This document shows, in pieces, positions 11,281 to 23,082 of a stretch of DNA of 64,000 nucleotides (positions within the stretch are counted from its first letter, which is position 1; the number at the start of each line of letters is the position of its first letter). The position numbers were made by a program, and so were the translations under genes. The DNA is from Owenia fusiformis (taxonomy: Eukaryota > Annelida > Polychaeta > Sabellida > Oweniidae). The stretch lies in contig CAIIXF020000012.1 in the NCBI GenBank assembly GCA_903813345.2, forward strand, positions 12,880,932 through 12,944,931, in the 5' to 3' direction. The notes beneath the pieces are model-generated. The model was not told where the DNA came from. It did not search any database and was given only the letters and a program-made list of their open reading frames with translations.

Positions 11281-11685
11281 AGGTCGAAATGGATACCTTT
11301 GTTGTGCACAAACATCTGTTTTAATAAATAAATCAAAGCTCCTCATTTAGCGATCTCTTACATGTCTTAACATTTTTAAACATACTTATAAATGTTTGAT
11401 TATGTTTTAACATATATCTACATTTTTTCTGAACGTTTTTTTTTGATAAATTGATAATAAATTTCATGAATGCTTACATACCTAGATTTGCAAATGGGGT
11501 AGAAATGGATACCTTTGTTGTGCACAAACATCAGTTTTAATAAATAAATCAAAGCTCCTCATTTAGCGATTTATAAATGTTTGATTATGTTTTAATAGTA
11601 ATGTAGGTACATCTACATTTTTTCTGAACGTTTTTTGATTGATAATAAATTTCATGAATGCTTACATTCCCAGATTTGCAAATGC
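11281..11685 (+). repeat. Direct tandem duplication, two copies of about 200 bp
   Basis: Copy one begins near 11281 and copy two near 11500. Both share GAAATGGATACCTTTGTTG, CAAAGCTCCTCATTTAGCGA, TGTTTGATTATGTTTTAA, ACATTTTTTCTGAACGTTTT and TTCATGAATGCTTACAT in the same order, with small internal differences including a short insertion in copy two. No function seen. Confidence 0.85.
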
Positions 11686-11941
11686 ACGAAATACAAAAAA
11701 ATGGAAAAAATCAGGGATATAAAAAATTAAACAGGACTCAAAATTTTCAACAGGATTTCATCCCTAGGACTCAGAAATTAAAATGGCTAGCACAAACACT
11801 GTATGAGATCTACTTAAAAAGGGCCATTGTCACCAACACGCAAAAGTCAATGTTTTTGCTATAAATCAGGCACTGATGGTCTACACGACTTGTAATAAAT
11901 ACGTATAAGGGACATTATTATAACAAACTAATGTTATTGCT

Positions 11942-12253
11942 GGCTTTTTAAAGTCAGTTTCATGCGTTATAAAAAATTGAATGGAGGGGGAGTGAACAGA
12001 GGGGGGAGCAATGTGTCTATAAGACATGTAACTTGACTTTATTCATATAACTCCAAATTTCCCCATTTTTCATTCTCCAGACTGAGATGTAATATCCAGT
12101 TTCTTACTGGAGTACTGAGTTTATTTTTTCAAATAAACAGGGTGAATTTGTTCCATCTTAAAGACATATTACTCCCCCCTCTGTTCATTCCCCCAATTTT
12201 AATATTTTCAATTATTTTTTGTATATCGCTTTGAAACTAACTTCAAAAAGCGA
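11942..12253. mobile_element. Miniature inverted-repeat element
   Basis: The ends pair as inverted repeats: GCTTTTTAAAGTCAGTTTCA at the left, and the reverse complement of TGAAACTAACTTCAAAAAGC at the right. Further inside, GGGGGAGTGAACAGAGGGGG pairs with CCCCCTCTGTTCATTCCCCC. No open frame of note. Confidence 0.7.
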
Positions 12254-13051
12254 CCAATGGCATAAGTTTTGTGATAATATAAATAAAAGCTAGAGTGCAG
12301 ATAAAGCAAAGTGACTCTCCCACTAGGGGTTTCATTCTCCGGTTGTCTTCACAAAATCACCTGTTGTTTTTAGAGACTTCAACTTTTCCATGTTTTGCCT
12401 GTTGTTTTCATTTATTTAGCCTGTAAAAGGTCACGTGACAGACTATTAAACAGTAGCATGTTTAATAGAGGGACAGGAATGTGTGGATGTCACTTGTAAA
12501 TATCTAATTCTAGGTCACATAGACAGCCAATCATGGGTTCATCAATAATAAAAAGTTACATTGCACCTTCTTCAATACACTGTCTAGCATTCTTAATTAA
12601 AAGAAAATCAATGCAAAACTTTTTGTATACCTAGGTCATAATGATAATTAATTTTGTAATCTATTCATGAAAAAAATCTTGAAGATTTGTTCTCCTATGA
12701 AAAATTTACATAATTGTCTTTTTTTCATTTTTTAGCTATCCTGGGAAGATTGTGGGAGTTTTTGTGACTTGAGGAGCAGACTACGTATACGTGTTTGGGC
12801 TCAGTCAGCTGTGTAGATCTCAGATATTTCAGGTGAATTTTACTATTTTTGATGTTATCGAACCTTGCACATGTTCAAAAATATTGTGTTTTAAAAAGTA
12901 AGTCAGGTGATTTTCACTCTGTTCTTGTATACCAACATGTATAATTAATGCAAAGTCGAAGTTTGTCTAACAGTAGTCTGACCATTCCCTTACTAAAATT
13001 CTAGAGTGTTTGAGAGAGGGTTATAGAAGGGCTTGAGGTGAGACTAGCTTG
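12254..13051. other. Gene-free stretch up to an assembly gap
   Basis: No coding signal seen. It borders the N run, so its continuity with the following array is unproven. Confidence 0.4.
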
Positions 13052-13074
13052 NNNNNNNNNNNNNNNNNNNNNNN
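13052..13074. other. Assembly gap (23 N)
   Basis: A run of 23 N separates unique sequence from the interior of a repeat unit. The right side begins mid-unit (AGAAAACTGGTTTAGAATAA). The array's true 5' end is missing and the gap size may be arbitrary. Confidence 0.98.
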
Positions 13075-13109
13075 AGAAAACTGGTTTAGAATAATAAGAA
13101 TAATAATAA

Positions 13110-14806
13110 CTAGATTTTGGAAATTGAACGAAGTTCAATTTCAGACTCCAGATCTAGACCTTTTTTAGCCGAGTCATCCAGAATAAGCTGAGTCATCTAG
13201 AAAGAGATGGATAAATAAAATAGGAAGGTAGGATAGGATAGAATAGGAAAGAACGATAGGATAGAATAAGAAAGAAGGATAGGATAGAATAGAATAGGAA
13301 GAAAGGATAGGATAGGATAGGAAGGATAGGAAGGAAAAGATATGAAGGAAGGATAGATAGGAAGGATAGGGTAGGATGAGATAGGAGGATGGATGAATTT
13401 TTCAATATTTTCTTCTCTACTCTTGACTTTCTATCAGGATACCATCAGATCGATTTTTCTCGAAATTTCAAAACGCTATCACTTCCGAACCGGAAGTCGG
13501 ATCGAAATTTGGTTTGCAGATTCGGATTCCTGACAAAATTCTACCCCTAATTCATAACTCATACGTTAAATTTGGAGATTTTTTATTTTGACCTACTTTT
13601 CGGACACGCCATAACTTCCGAACCGGAAATCGGATCGAAATTTGGTTTGCAGATTCGGATTCCTGACAAAATTCTACCCCTAATTCATAACTCATACGTT
13701 AAATTTGGAGATTTTTTATTTTGACCTACTTTTCGGACACGCCATAACTTCCGAACCGGAAATCGGATCGAAATTTGGTTTGCAGATTCGGATTCCTGAC
13801 AAAATTGTACCCTTAATTCATAACTCATATATTCAATTTGGAGAACTTTTTATTTTGACCTACTTTTCGGACACCATATCTCAAAAGTGGGTCAAAATAC
13901 TTTCTGACGGCAAAAGGCTAACACTATTAGCATATTCTTGGCTACATGTATACACAATTTCGAAGAATATAATTAAAGTGTAGTGTCAGAATCGAAATAA
14001 TAAGGAAAATCTATGAATTTGACCTAGATTTTGACCTAGGCATTTCGGTGTCCAAATTGTGAAGCTAGATGGCTTTTGAGGTCCCCTTCTTTTAAAGGCT
14101 TTGATTATATGAAGCTGAACTCAGTCTATATTCCGTATTTTTCACTTCAAAAAAATATTTTTTCCCATTGACTTAACATGGGCACCAAATTTAGCGATTT
14201 TTGAGTTTTCAAAACGCCATAACTTCCGAACTGGAAGTCAGATCCAAATTTCGTTTTCAGATTCGGAATCCTGAGAAAATTTCCTATAAGACTAATATCC
14301 TGGACATTTGATTCGGAGAACTTTTTTTTGGACCTCGTTTTCGGACACTGATATCTCGAAATCGGTTTGAGATATCAAAAAACTAAATCGACCCTAGGTT
14401 TCCTACTTTTTTATAAGGAACACAATGAAAAAAACCCGGATCGAAAATATTGAAGGACGACCGAGAAAATCGAAAAAAGTGACAAAGTACTGGATTTTAC
14501 CTAGTTCTTGACCTTTGACCTAGATAAAAATTTGACCCAATTTCCGAGGAACTAGATTCTGGACCTAAATTGACCAAATGACTGACTTTACTGAAAACCT
14601 TATGGTTATTGAGAAAACTGGTTTAGAATAATAAGAATAATAATAATAATAAGAAAACTGACGAAAACAATAGACTCCAGATTTTCAATCTGGAGTCTAA
14701 TAAGAAGAAAACTGACGAAAACAATAGACTCCAGATTTCATCTGGAGTCTAATAATAAGAAAACTGACGAAAACAATAGACTCCAGATTTTCAATCTGGA
14801 GTCTAA
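13110..14806 (+). mobile_element. Helitron-like element, array B unit 1
   Basis: CTAG at 13110. It contains the GGATA microsatellite (about 13215-13390) and an extra copy of the core repeat relative to array A. The TGACCTTTGACCT repeat lies at 14509-14521. The 3' end has three consecutive hairpin modules, each AGACTCCAGAT-loop-ATCTGGAGTCTAA, ending at 14700, 14752 and 14806, spaced by AAGAAAACTGACGAAAACAA. Confidence 0.75.
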
Positions 14807-14812
14807 TAATAA

Positions 14813-16202
14813 CTAGATTTTGGAAATTGAACGAGTTCAATTTCAGACTCCAGATCTAGACTTTTTTTAGCCGAGTCATCCAGAATAAGCCGAGTCATCC
14901 AGAATAAGCTGAGTCATCTAGAAAGAGATGGATAATTAAAATAGGAAGGTAGGATAGGATAGAATAGGAAAGAACGATGGGATAGAATAAGAAAGAAGGA
15001 TAGGATAGAATAGAATAGGAAGAAAGGATATGATAGGATAGGAAGGATAGGAAGGAAAAAATATGAAGGAAGGATAGATAGGAAGGATAGGATAGGATTT
15101 TTCAATATTTTCTTCTCTACTTTTGACTGTCTATCAGGATACCATCAGATCGATTTTTCTCGAAATTTCAAAACGCTATAACTTCCGAACCGGAAATTTG
15201 GTTTGCACATTCGGATTCCTGACAAAATTCTGCCCCTAATTCATAACTCATACGTTAAATTTGGAGATTTTTTATTTTGACCTACTTTTCGGACACGCCA
15301 TAACTTCCGAACCGGAAGTCGGATCGAAATTTGGTTTGCAGATCCGGATTCCTGACAGAATTCTACCCTTAATTCATAACTCATATATTAAATTTGGAGA
15401 ACTTTTTATTTTGACCTACTTTTCGGACACCATATTTCAAAAGTGGATCAAAATACTTTCTGACGGCAAAAGGCTAACACTATAAGCATATTCTTGGCTA
15501 CATGTATACACAATTTCGAAGAATATAATTAAAGTGTAGTGTCAGAATCGAAAAAATAAGGAAAACCTATGAATTTGACCTAGATTTTGACCTAGGCATT
15601 TCGGTGTCCAAATTTTGAAGCTAGATGGCTTTTGAGGTCTCCTTCTTTTAAAGGCTTTGATTATATGAAGCTGAACTCAGTCTTTATTCTGTATTTTTCA
15701 CTTCAAAAAAATATTTGTTCCCATTGACTTAACATGGGCACCAAATTTAGCGATTTTTGAGTTTTCAAAATGCCATAACTTCCGAACTGGAAGTCGGATC
15801 GAAATTTCGTTTTCAGATTCGGAATTCTGAGAAAATTTCCTATAAGACTAATATCCTGGACATTTGATTCGGAGAACTTTTTTTTGGACCTCGTTTTCGG
15901 ACACAGATATCTCGAAATCGGTTTGAGATATCAAAAAACTAAATCGACCCTAGGTTTCCTACTTTTTTATAAGGAACACAATGAAAAAAACCCGGATCAA
16001 AAATATTGAAGAATGACCGAGAAAATCGAAAAAAGTGACAAAGTACTGGATTTGACCTAGTTCTTGACCTTTGACCTAGATAAAAATTTGACCCAATTTC
16101 CAGAGAACTAGATACTGAACCTAAATTGACCAAATGATTGACTTTACTGAAGACCTTATGGTTATTGAGAAAACTGAGTTAGAATAATAATAATAAGAAG
16201 AA
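14813..16202 (+). mobile_element. Helitron-like element, array B unit 2
   Basis: CTAG at 14813. The core is shorter than in unit 1, with a partly deleted repeat near 15190. The terminal hairpin is missing: the unit ends in AATAATAATAAGAAGAATAA directly before the next CTAG. Confidence 0.75.
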
Positions 16203-16205
16203 TAA

Positions 16206-17826
16206 CTAGACATGTAAATTGAACAAGTTCAATTTAAGACTCCAGATTTAATACTTTTTTTTAAGCTGAGTCATCCAGAATACTTGTAAGCTGAGTCATC
16301 CAGAATAAGCTGATCGAGTCAGCTAGAATTTAGACATTTAGACAACTCTCAATTTTTTATCTTCGACTCCATTGGCTTAACATGGGGATATCATCATATC
16401 GACTTTTCGAGACTTCAAACCGCTATAACTATCTAACCAGAAGTTAGATTAAAATTTGGTTTAAAGATTCGGACTCCTGAGAAAATTCTACCCTTAATTC
16501 ATAACTCATATGTAAAATTTGGAGAATTTTTTATTTTGACCTACTTTTCGGACACCATATCTCAAAAGTGGGTCAAAATACTCTCTGACGGCAAAAGGCT
16601 AACACTACTAGCCCACTCTTTGCTACCTGTATACAAAATTTTGAAGCAAATCCTAAAAGTGTAGTGCCAGAATCGCAAAAATAAGGAAAAACTATGTATT
16701 TGACCTAGATTTTGACCTAGGGATTTTGGTGTCCAAATTTTAAAGCTAGATAGCCTTCCAGGTCCCCTTCTTTTATAGACTTTCAGAATCTTAAGCTGTA
16801 CTCAGTCTTTATCTGGTATTTTACACTTCAAAAAAATCTTTTTTCTCATTGACATAACATGGGGCACCAAAATTAGCGATTTTTGAGCTTTCAAAACGCC
16901 ATAACTTCCCAACGAAAAGTCGGATTGAAATTTGGTTTGCAGATTCGGATTCCTGAGAAAATTCTACCCTTAACTCATAGCTCATATGTTAAATTATGAG
17001 AAATTTTTATTTTGACCTACTTTTCGGACACCATATCTCAAAAGTGGGTCAAAATACTTTCTGACGGCAAAAGGCTAACACTATTAGTACACTCTTTGCT
17101 ACCTGTATACAAAATTTTGAAGCAAATTATTAAAGTGTAGTGTCAGAATCGTAAAAATAAGGAAAAACTATGAATTTGACCTAGATTTTGACCTAGGCAT
17201 TTTGGTGTCCAAATTTTGAAGCTAGGTAGCTTTTGAGGTCCCCTTCTTTTATAGGCATTCATTATGTTAAGCTGTGCTCAGTCTATATCTTGTATTTTAC
17301 ACTTCGAAAAAGTCTTTTTTCCCATTGGCTTAACATGGGCACCAAATTTAGCGATTTCAAAACGCTATAGCTTCCGAACCGGAAGTCGGATCAAAATTTG
17401 GTTTGCAGATTTTGATTCCTGAGGAAATTTTACACTTGTTTCATGACTCATACGTTGAATTTGGAGAACTTTTTCGTTTGACCTACTTTCCGGACGCAAT
17501 ATCTCAAAATCGGTAGAAGTAATCAAAAAACTGATAACTCACTGTCGAATCGTCTTTTTCTTGGCTACACGTTAAAAAAAAAATTTTGAAAAAATATTGA
17601 AAAATGACAAAGATAATGCACAAAATGATAATTTGACCTAGATTTTGACCTTTGACCTAGATAAAAATTTGACCTAATTTCCGGGAAACTAGGTCTCATT
17701 ACCTTTTTAACTATGTAAGCAGATTTCAGAAAGACCCTCTAGTTGCTGAGAAAACGCGGAAAGAAAGAATAATAATAAGAAAACTGGCAAAAGCAATAGA
17801 CTCCAGATTTTCAATCTGGAGTCTAA
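16206..17826 (+). mobile_element. Helitron-like element, array B unit 3 (divergent subfamily)
   Basis: Starts CTAGACATG with the palindrome AAATTGAAC...GTTCAATTT. It lacks the GGATA microsatellite and has its own core repeat variants. The 5' end matches the isolated reverse copy at 36863-38090, so this is the same subfamily. One 3' hairpin, CTAA at 17823-17826. Confidence 0.75.
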
Positions 17827-17832
17827 TAATAA

Positions 17833-19725
17833 CTAGATTTTGGAAATTGAACGAGTTCAATTTCAGACTCCAGATCTAGACTTTTTTTTAGCCGAGTCAT
17901 CCAGAATAAGCCAAGTCATCCAAAATAAGCTAAGTCATCCAGCAAAAGATGGATGGATGGATGGATGGATGAAAAAGGAAGGAAGGATAGGATAGAATAG
18001 GAAGGAACGATAGGATAGAATAGGAAAGAAGGATAGAATAGAATAGAAAGAAGGGATAGAATAGGAAGGATAGGAAGGAGAGGATACGAAGCAAGGGTAG
18101 ATAGGAAGGATAGGATAGGATCAGAAAGGAAGGATGGATGCATTTTTCAATATTTTCTTCTCTACTCTTGACTTTCTATCAGGATACCATCAGATCGATT
18201 TTTCTTGAAATTTCAAAACGCCATAACTTCCGGACCGGAAGTCGGATCGAAATTTGATTTGCAGATTCGGATTCCTGACAAAATTCTACCCCTAATTCAT
18301 AACTCATACGTTAAATTTGGCGAATTTTTATTTTGACCTACTTTTCGGACACGCCATAACTTCGGAACCAGAAATCGAATTGAAATTTGGTTTGCAGATT
18401 CGGATTTCTGAGAAGATTTTATTCTTAATTCATAACTCAAACGTTAAATTTGGAGAACTTTTTATTTTGACCTACTTTTCGGACACCATATCTCAAAAGT
18501 GGGTCAAAATACTTTCTGACGGCAAAAGGCTAACGCTATTAGCACACTCTTGGCTACATGTATACACAATTTCGAGGAATATAATTAAAGTGTAGTGTCA
18601 GAATCGCAAAAATAAGGATAAACTATGAATTTGACCTAGATTTTGACCTAGGGATTTTGGTGTCCAAATTTTGAAGTTAGGTAGCCTTCGAGGTTCCCTT
18701 CTTTCATAGGCTTTCATTATTTTAAGCTGTACTTAGTCTGTATCTCATATTTTACACTTCAAAAAAATCTTTTTTCCCATTGACATAACATGGGGCACCA
18801 AATTTAGCGATTTTTGAGCTTTCAAAATGTCATAACTTCCGAACTGGATGTCAGATCGAAATTTTGTTTGCAGATTCGGATTCCTGAGAAAATTCTATAC
18901 TTAGTTCATAACTCACACGTTAAATTTAGAGAATTCTTTATTTTGACCTACTTTTCGGACACCATATCTCAAAAGTGGGGCAAAATACTTTCTGACGGCA
19001 AAAGGCTTACACTATTAGTACACTCTTGGCTACATGCATACAAAATTTCGAAGAATATAATTAATCTGTAGTGTCAGAATAGCAAAAATAAGAAAAAACT
19101 TTGAATTTGACCTAGATTTTGACCTATGCATTTTGGTGTCCCAATTTTGAAGCTAGATGGCTTTTAATGTCCCATTCTTTTAAAAGCTTTCATTATATTT
19201 AGCTGAACTCAGTCTATATTTCGTATTTTCCACTTCAAAAAAATCTTTTTTCCCATTGACTTAACATGGGCACCAAATTTAGCGATTTTTGAGCTTTCAA
19301 AACGGCATAACTTCCGAACCGGAAGTCTGATCCGAATTTGGTTTTCAGATTCAGAATCCTGAGAAAATTTTCTATAAGACTAATATCCTGGACATTTGAT
19401 TCGGAGAACTTTTTTTTGGACCTCGTTTTCGGACACTGATATCTCGAAATCGATTTGAGATATCAAAAAACTAAATCGACCCTAGCTTTCCTACTTTTTT
19501 ATAAGGAACACAATGAAAAAAACCCGGATCAAAAATATTGAAGGACGACCGAGAAAATCGAAAAAAGTGACAAAGTACTGGATTTGACCTAGTTCTTGAC
19601 CTTTGACCTAAATAAAAATTTGACCCAATTTCCGAGGAACTAGATTCTGGACCTAAATTGACCAAATGACTGACTTTACTGAAAACCTTATGGTTATTGA
19701 GAAAAGTGGGTTAGAATAAGAATAA
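17833..19725 (+). mobile_element. Helitron-like element, array B unit 4
   Basis: CTAG at 17833. GGATGGAT and GGATA microsatellites (about 17950-18140) are followed by more core repeats than in any other unit, making it the longest at about 1.9 kb. The 3' hairpin is absent before the next CTAG at 19729. Confidence 0.75.
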
Positions 19726-19728
19726 TAA

Positions 19729-21314
19729 CTAGACTTTGGAAATTGAACGAAGTTCAATTTCAGACTCCAGATCTAGACTTTTTTTAAGCCCAGTCATCTA
19801 AAATAAGCCGAGTCATCCAGAATAAGCTGAGTCATCCAGAATAAGATGGATGGATAAAATTTGGAAGGTAGGATAGGATAGAATGGGAAGGAACGATAGG
19901 ATAGAATGAGAAAGAAGGATAGGATAGAAGAGAGTAGGAAGAAAGGATATGATAGGAGAGGATAGGAAGGAAAGGATATGAAAAAAGGATAGATAGGAAG
20001 GATAGGATAGGATCAAATAGGAAGGATGGATGAATTTTTCAATATTTTCTTCTCTACTCTTGACTTTCTATCAGGATACCATCAGATCGATTTTCCGAAA
20101 TTTCAAAACGCCATAACTTCCGAACCGGAAGTCAGGTCTAAATTTGATTTAAAGATTCGGATTCCTGACAAAATTCTACCCCTAATTCATAAATCATACG
20201 TTAAATTTGGCGAATTTTTATTTTGACCTACTTTTTGGACACGCCATAACTTCGGAACCGGAAGTCGGATCAAAATTTGGTTTGCAGATTCGGATTTCTG
20301 GAAAATTCTATTCTTAATTCATAACTCAAACGTTAAATTTGGAGAACTTTTTATTTTGACCTACTTTTCGGACACCATATCTCAAAACTGGGGCAAAATA
20401 CTTTCTGACGGCAAAAGGCTAACACTATTAGCACACTCTTGGCTACATGTATACAAAATTTCGAAGAATATAATTAATTTGTAGTGTCAGAATCGCAAAA
20501 ATAAGGAAATACTTTGAATTTGACCTAGATTTTGACCTAGGCATTTTGGTGTCCAAATTTTAAAGCTATATGGCTTTTGAGGTCCCATTCTTTTAAAAGC
20601 TTTCATTATATTTAGCTGAACTCAGTCTATATTTCGTATTTTTGACTTCAAAAAAATCTTTTTTCCCATTGACTTAACATGGGCACCAAATTTAGCAATT
20701 TTTGAGCTTTCAAAACGCCATAACTTCCGAACCGGAAGTCCGATCCAAATTTGGTTTGCAGATTCGGATTCCTGAGATTATTCTTCACTTATCATAACTC
20801 ACATGTTGAATTTGGAGAACATTTTGTTCTGACCTACTTTCCAGATGCCATATCTCAAAATCGGTAACAGTAATCAAAAATCTGATGGCACACTTATGAA
20901 AGGGCTGTTTCTAAGCTACATGATGAAAAAAAGACAAAGTTGTTTTGATAAATAACGACGAAGATAATAGACAGAAGGTTGAAAATGTAAGATTTGACCT
21001 AGTTCTTGACCTTTGACCTAGATAAAAATTTGACCCAATTTCCGAGGAACTAGATACTGGACCTGAATTGACCATACACAGGACTTGACTCAATGTCTTC
21101 TAGTTATTGAGAAAACGTGTAGAGAAAAATAATAAAGAAGAAGAAGAATACTGGCAAAAGTAATAGACTCCAGATTTACATCTGGAGTCTAATAAAAAGA
21201 ATAATAAGAAGAATAAGAAAACTGACGAAAACAATAGACTCCAGATTTCATCTGGAGTCTAATAATAAGAAAACTGACGAAAACAATAGACTCCAGATTT
21301 CATCTGGAGTCTAA
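19729..21314 (+). mobile_element. Helitron-like element, array B unit 5
   Basis: CTAG at 19729, microsatellite about 19850-20030, core repeats to about 20900, AGGTCA-type direct repeat near 21009. Three 3' hairpin modules with different loops precede CTAA at 21311-21314. Confidence 0.75.
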
Positions 21315-21320
21315 TAATAA

Positions 21321-23068
21321 CTAGATTTTGGAAATTGAACGAGTTCAATTTCAGACTCCAGATCTAGACTTTTTTTAGCCGAGTCATCCAGAATAAGCCG
21401 ATTCATCCAAAATAAGCTGAGTCATCCAGAAAAAGATAGATGGATAGATGAAATAGGAAGGAAGGATAGAATAGGAAGGAACGATAGGATAGAAAAGAAG
21501 GATAGGATAGAATAGCAAGGATGGATAGGATAAGAAGGAAATAATAGGAAGGAGAGGATAGGATAAGAGGGGATAGGATAGGAAGGATAGGATAGGATAG
21601 AATAGAATAGAAAGGAACGATAGGATGGAATAGGATAGAATAGGAAAGAAGGATAGTATAGAATAGGAAGAAAGGATAGGATAGGGAGGATAGGAAGGAA
21701 AAGATATGAATAAAGGATAGATAGGAAGGATAGGATAGGATCAGATAGGATAGGAATGATGGATGGAAGGATGGATGGATGTTTCGATATTTTCTTTGCT
21801 ATTCTTGACTTTCTATCAGGATATCATCAGATCGATTTTTCTCTAAATTTCAAAACGCCATAATTTCCGATTCGGAAGTCGGATCGAAATTTGGTTTGCA
21901 GATTCGGACTCCTGACAAAATTCTACCCCTAATTCATAACTCATACGTTAAATTTAAAACCTTTTTATTTTGACCTACTTTTCGGACACGCCATAACTTC
22001 CAAACCGGAAGTCGGATCGAAATTTGGTTTGCAGATTCGGACTCCTGACAAAATTCTACCCCTAATTCTTAACTCATACGTTAAATTTGGAGAACTTTTT
22101 ATTTTGACCTACTTTTCGGACACCATATCTCAAAAGTGGGTCAAAATACTTTCTGACGGCAAAAAGCTAACACTATTAGCACACTCTTGGTTACATGTAT
22201 ACACAATTTCGAAGAATATAATTAAAGTGTAGTGTCAGAATCGCAAAAATAAGAAAAAACTTTGAATTTGACCTAGATTTTGACCTAGGCATTTTGGTGT
22301 CCAAATTTTGAAGCTATGTGGCTTTTGAGGTCACCTTCTTTTAAAGGCTTTGATTATATGAAGCTGAACTCAGTCTATATTTCGTATTTTTCACTTCAAA
22401 TAATATTTTTTCCCATTGACTTAACATGGGCACCAAATTTAGCGATTTTTGAGTTTTCAAAACGCCATAACTTCCGAACCGGAAGTCAGATCGAAATTTG
22501 GTTTGCAGATTCGGATTCCTGACATAATTCTACCCCTAATTCATAACTAATACATTGAATTTGGAGCACGTTTTGGTGTGACCTACTTTCTGGACGCCAT
22601 ATCTCAAAATCGGTAAGAGTAATCAAAAAACGGATGGCACACTTATGAAAGGGCTGTTTCTTGGCTACATGATGAAAAAAAGACAAAGATGTTTCAATAA
22701 ATAATGACGAAGATAATTGATAGAATATTGAAAATGTAAGATTTGACCTAGTTCTTGACCTTTGACCTAGATAAAAAATTGACCCAATTTCCCAGAAACT
22801 AGATACTGAACCTAACTTGACTGTATAAAGGACTTGACTCAATGTCTTCTAGTTACTGAGAAAACGTAGGTAGAAGAATAATAATAATAAGAAGAAGAAT
22901 AATAAAGAATACTGGCAAAAACAATAGACTCCAGATTGACATCTGGAGTCTAATAAGAAGAATAAGAAAACTGACGAGAACAATAGACTCCAGATTTTCA
23001 ATCTGGAGTCTAATAATAATAAGAAAACTGACGAAAACAATAGACTCCAGATTTCATCTGGAGTCTAA
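21321..23068 (+). mobile_element. Helitron-like element, array B unit 6 (array 3' end)
   Basis: CTAG at 21321. It has the longest microsatellite (about 21430-21780, GGATA/GGATGGAT). The core is followed by three hairpin modules (loops TTGACA, TTTTCAA, TTTCA). The last CTAA is at 23065-23068, and the flank continues TAAACAAACG. The GPCR stop codon on the opposite strand lies 14 bases further on. Confidence 0.8.
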
Positions 23069-23082
23069 TAAACAAACGCCTC

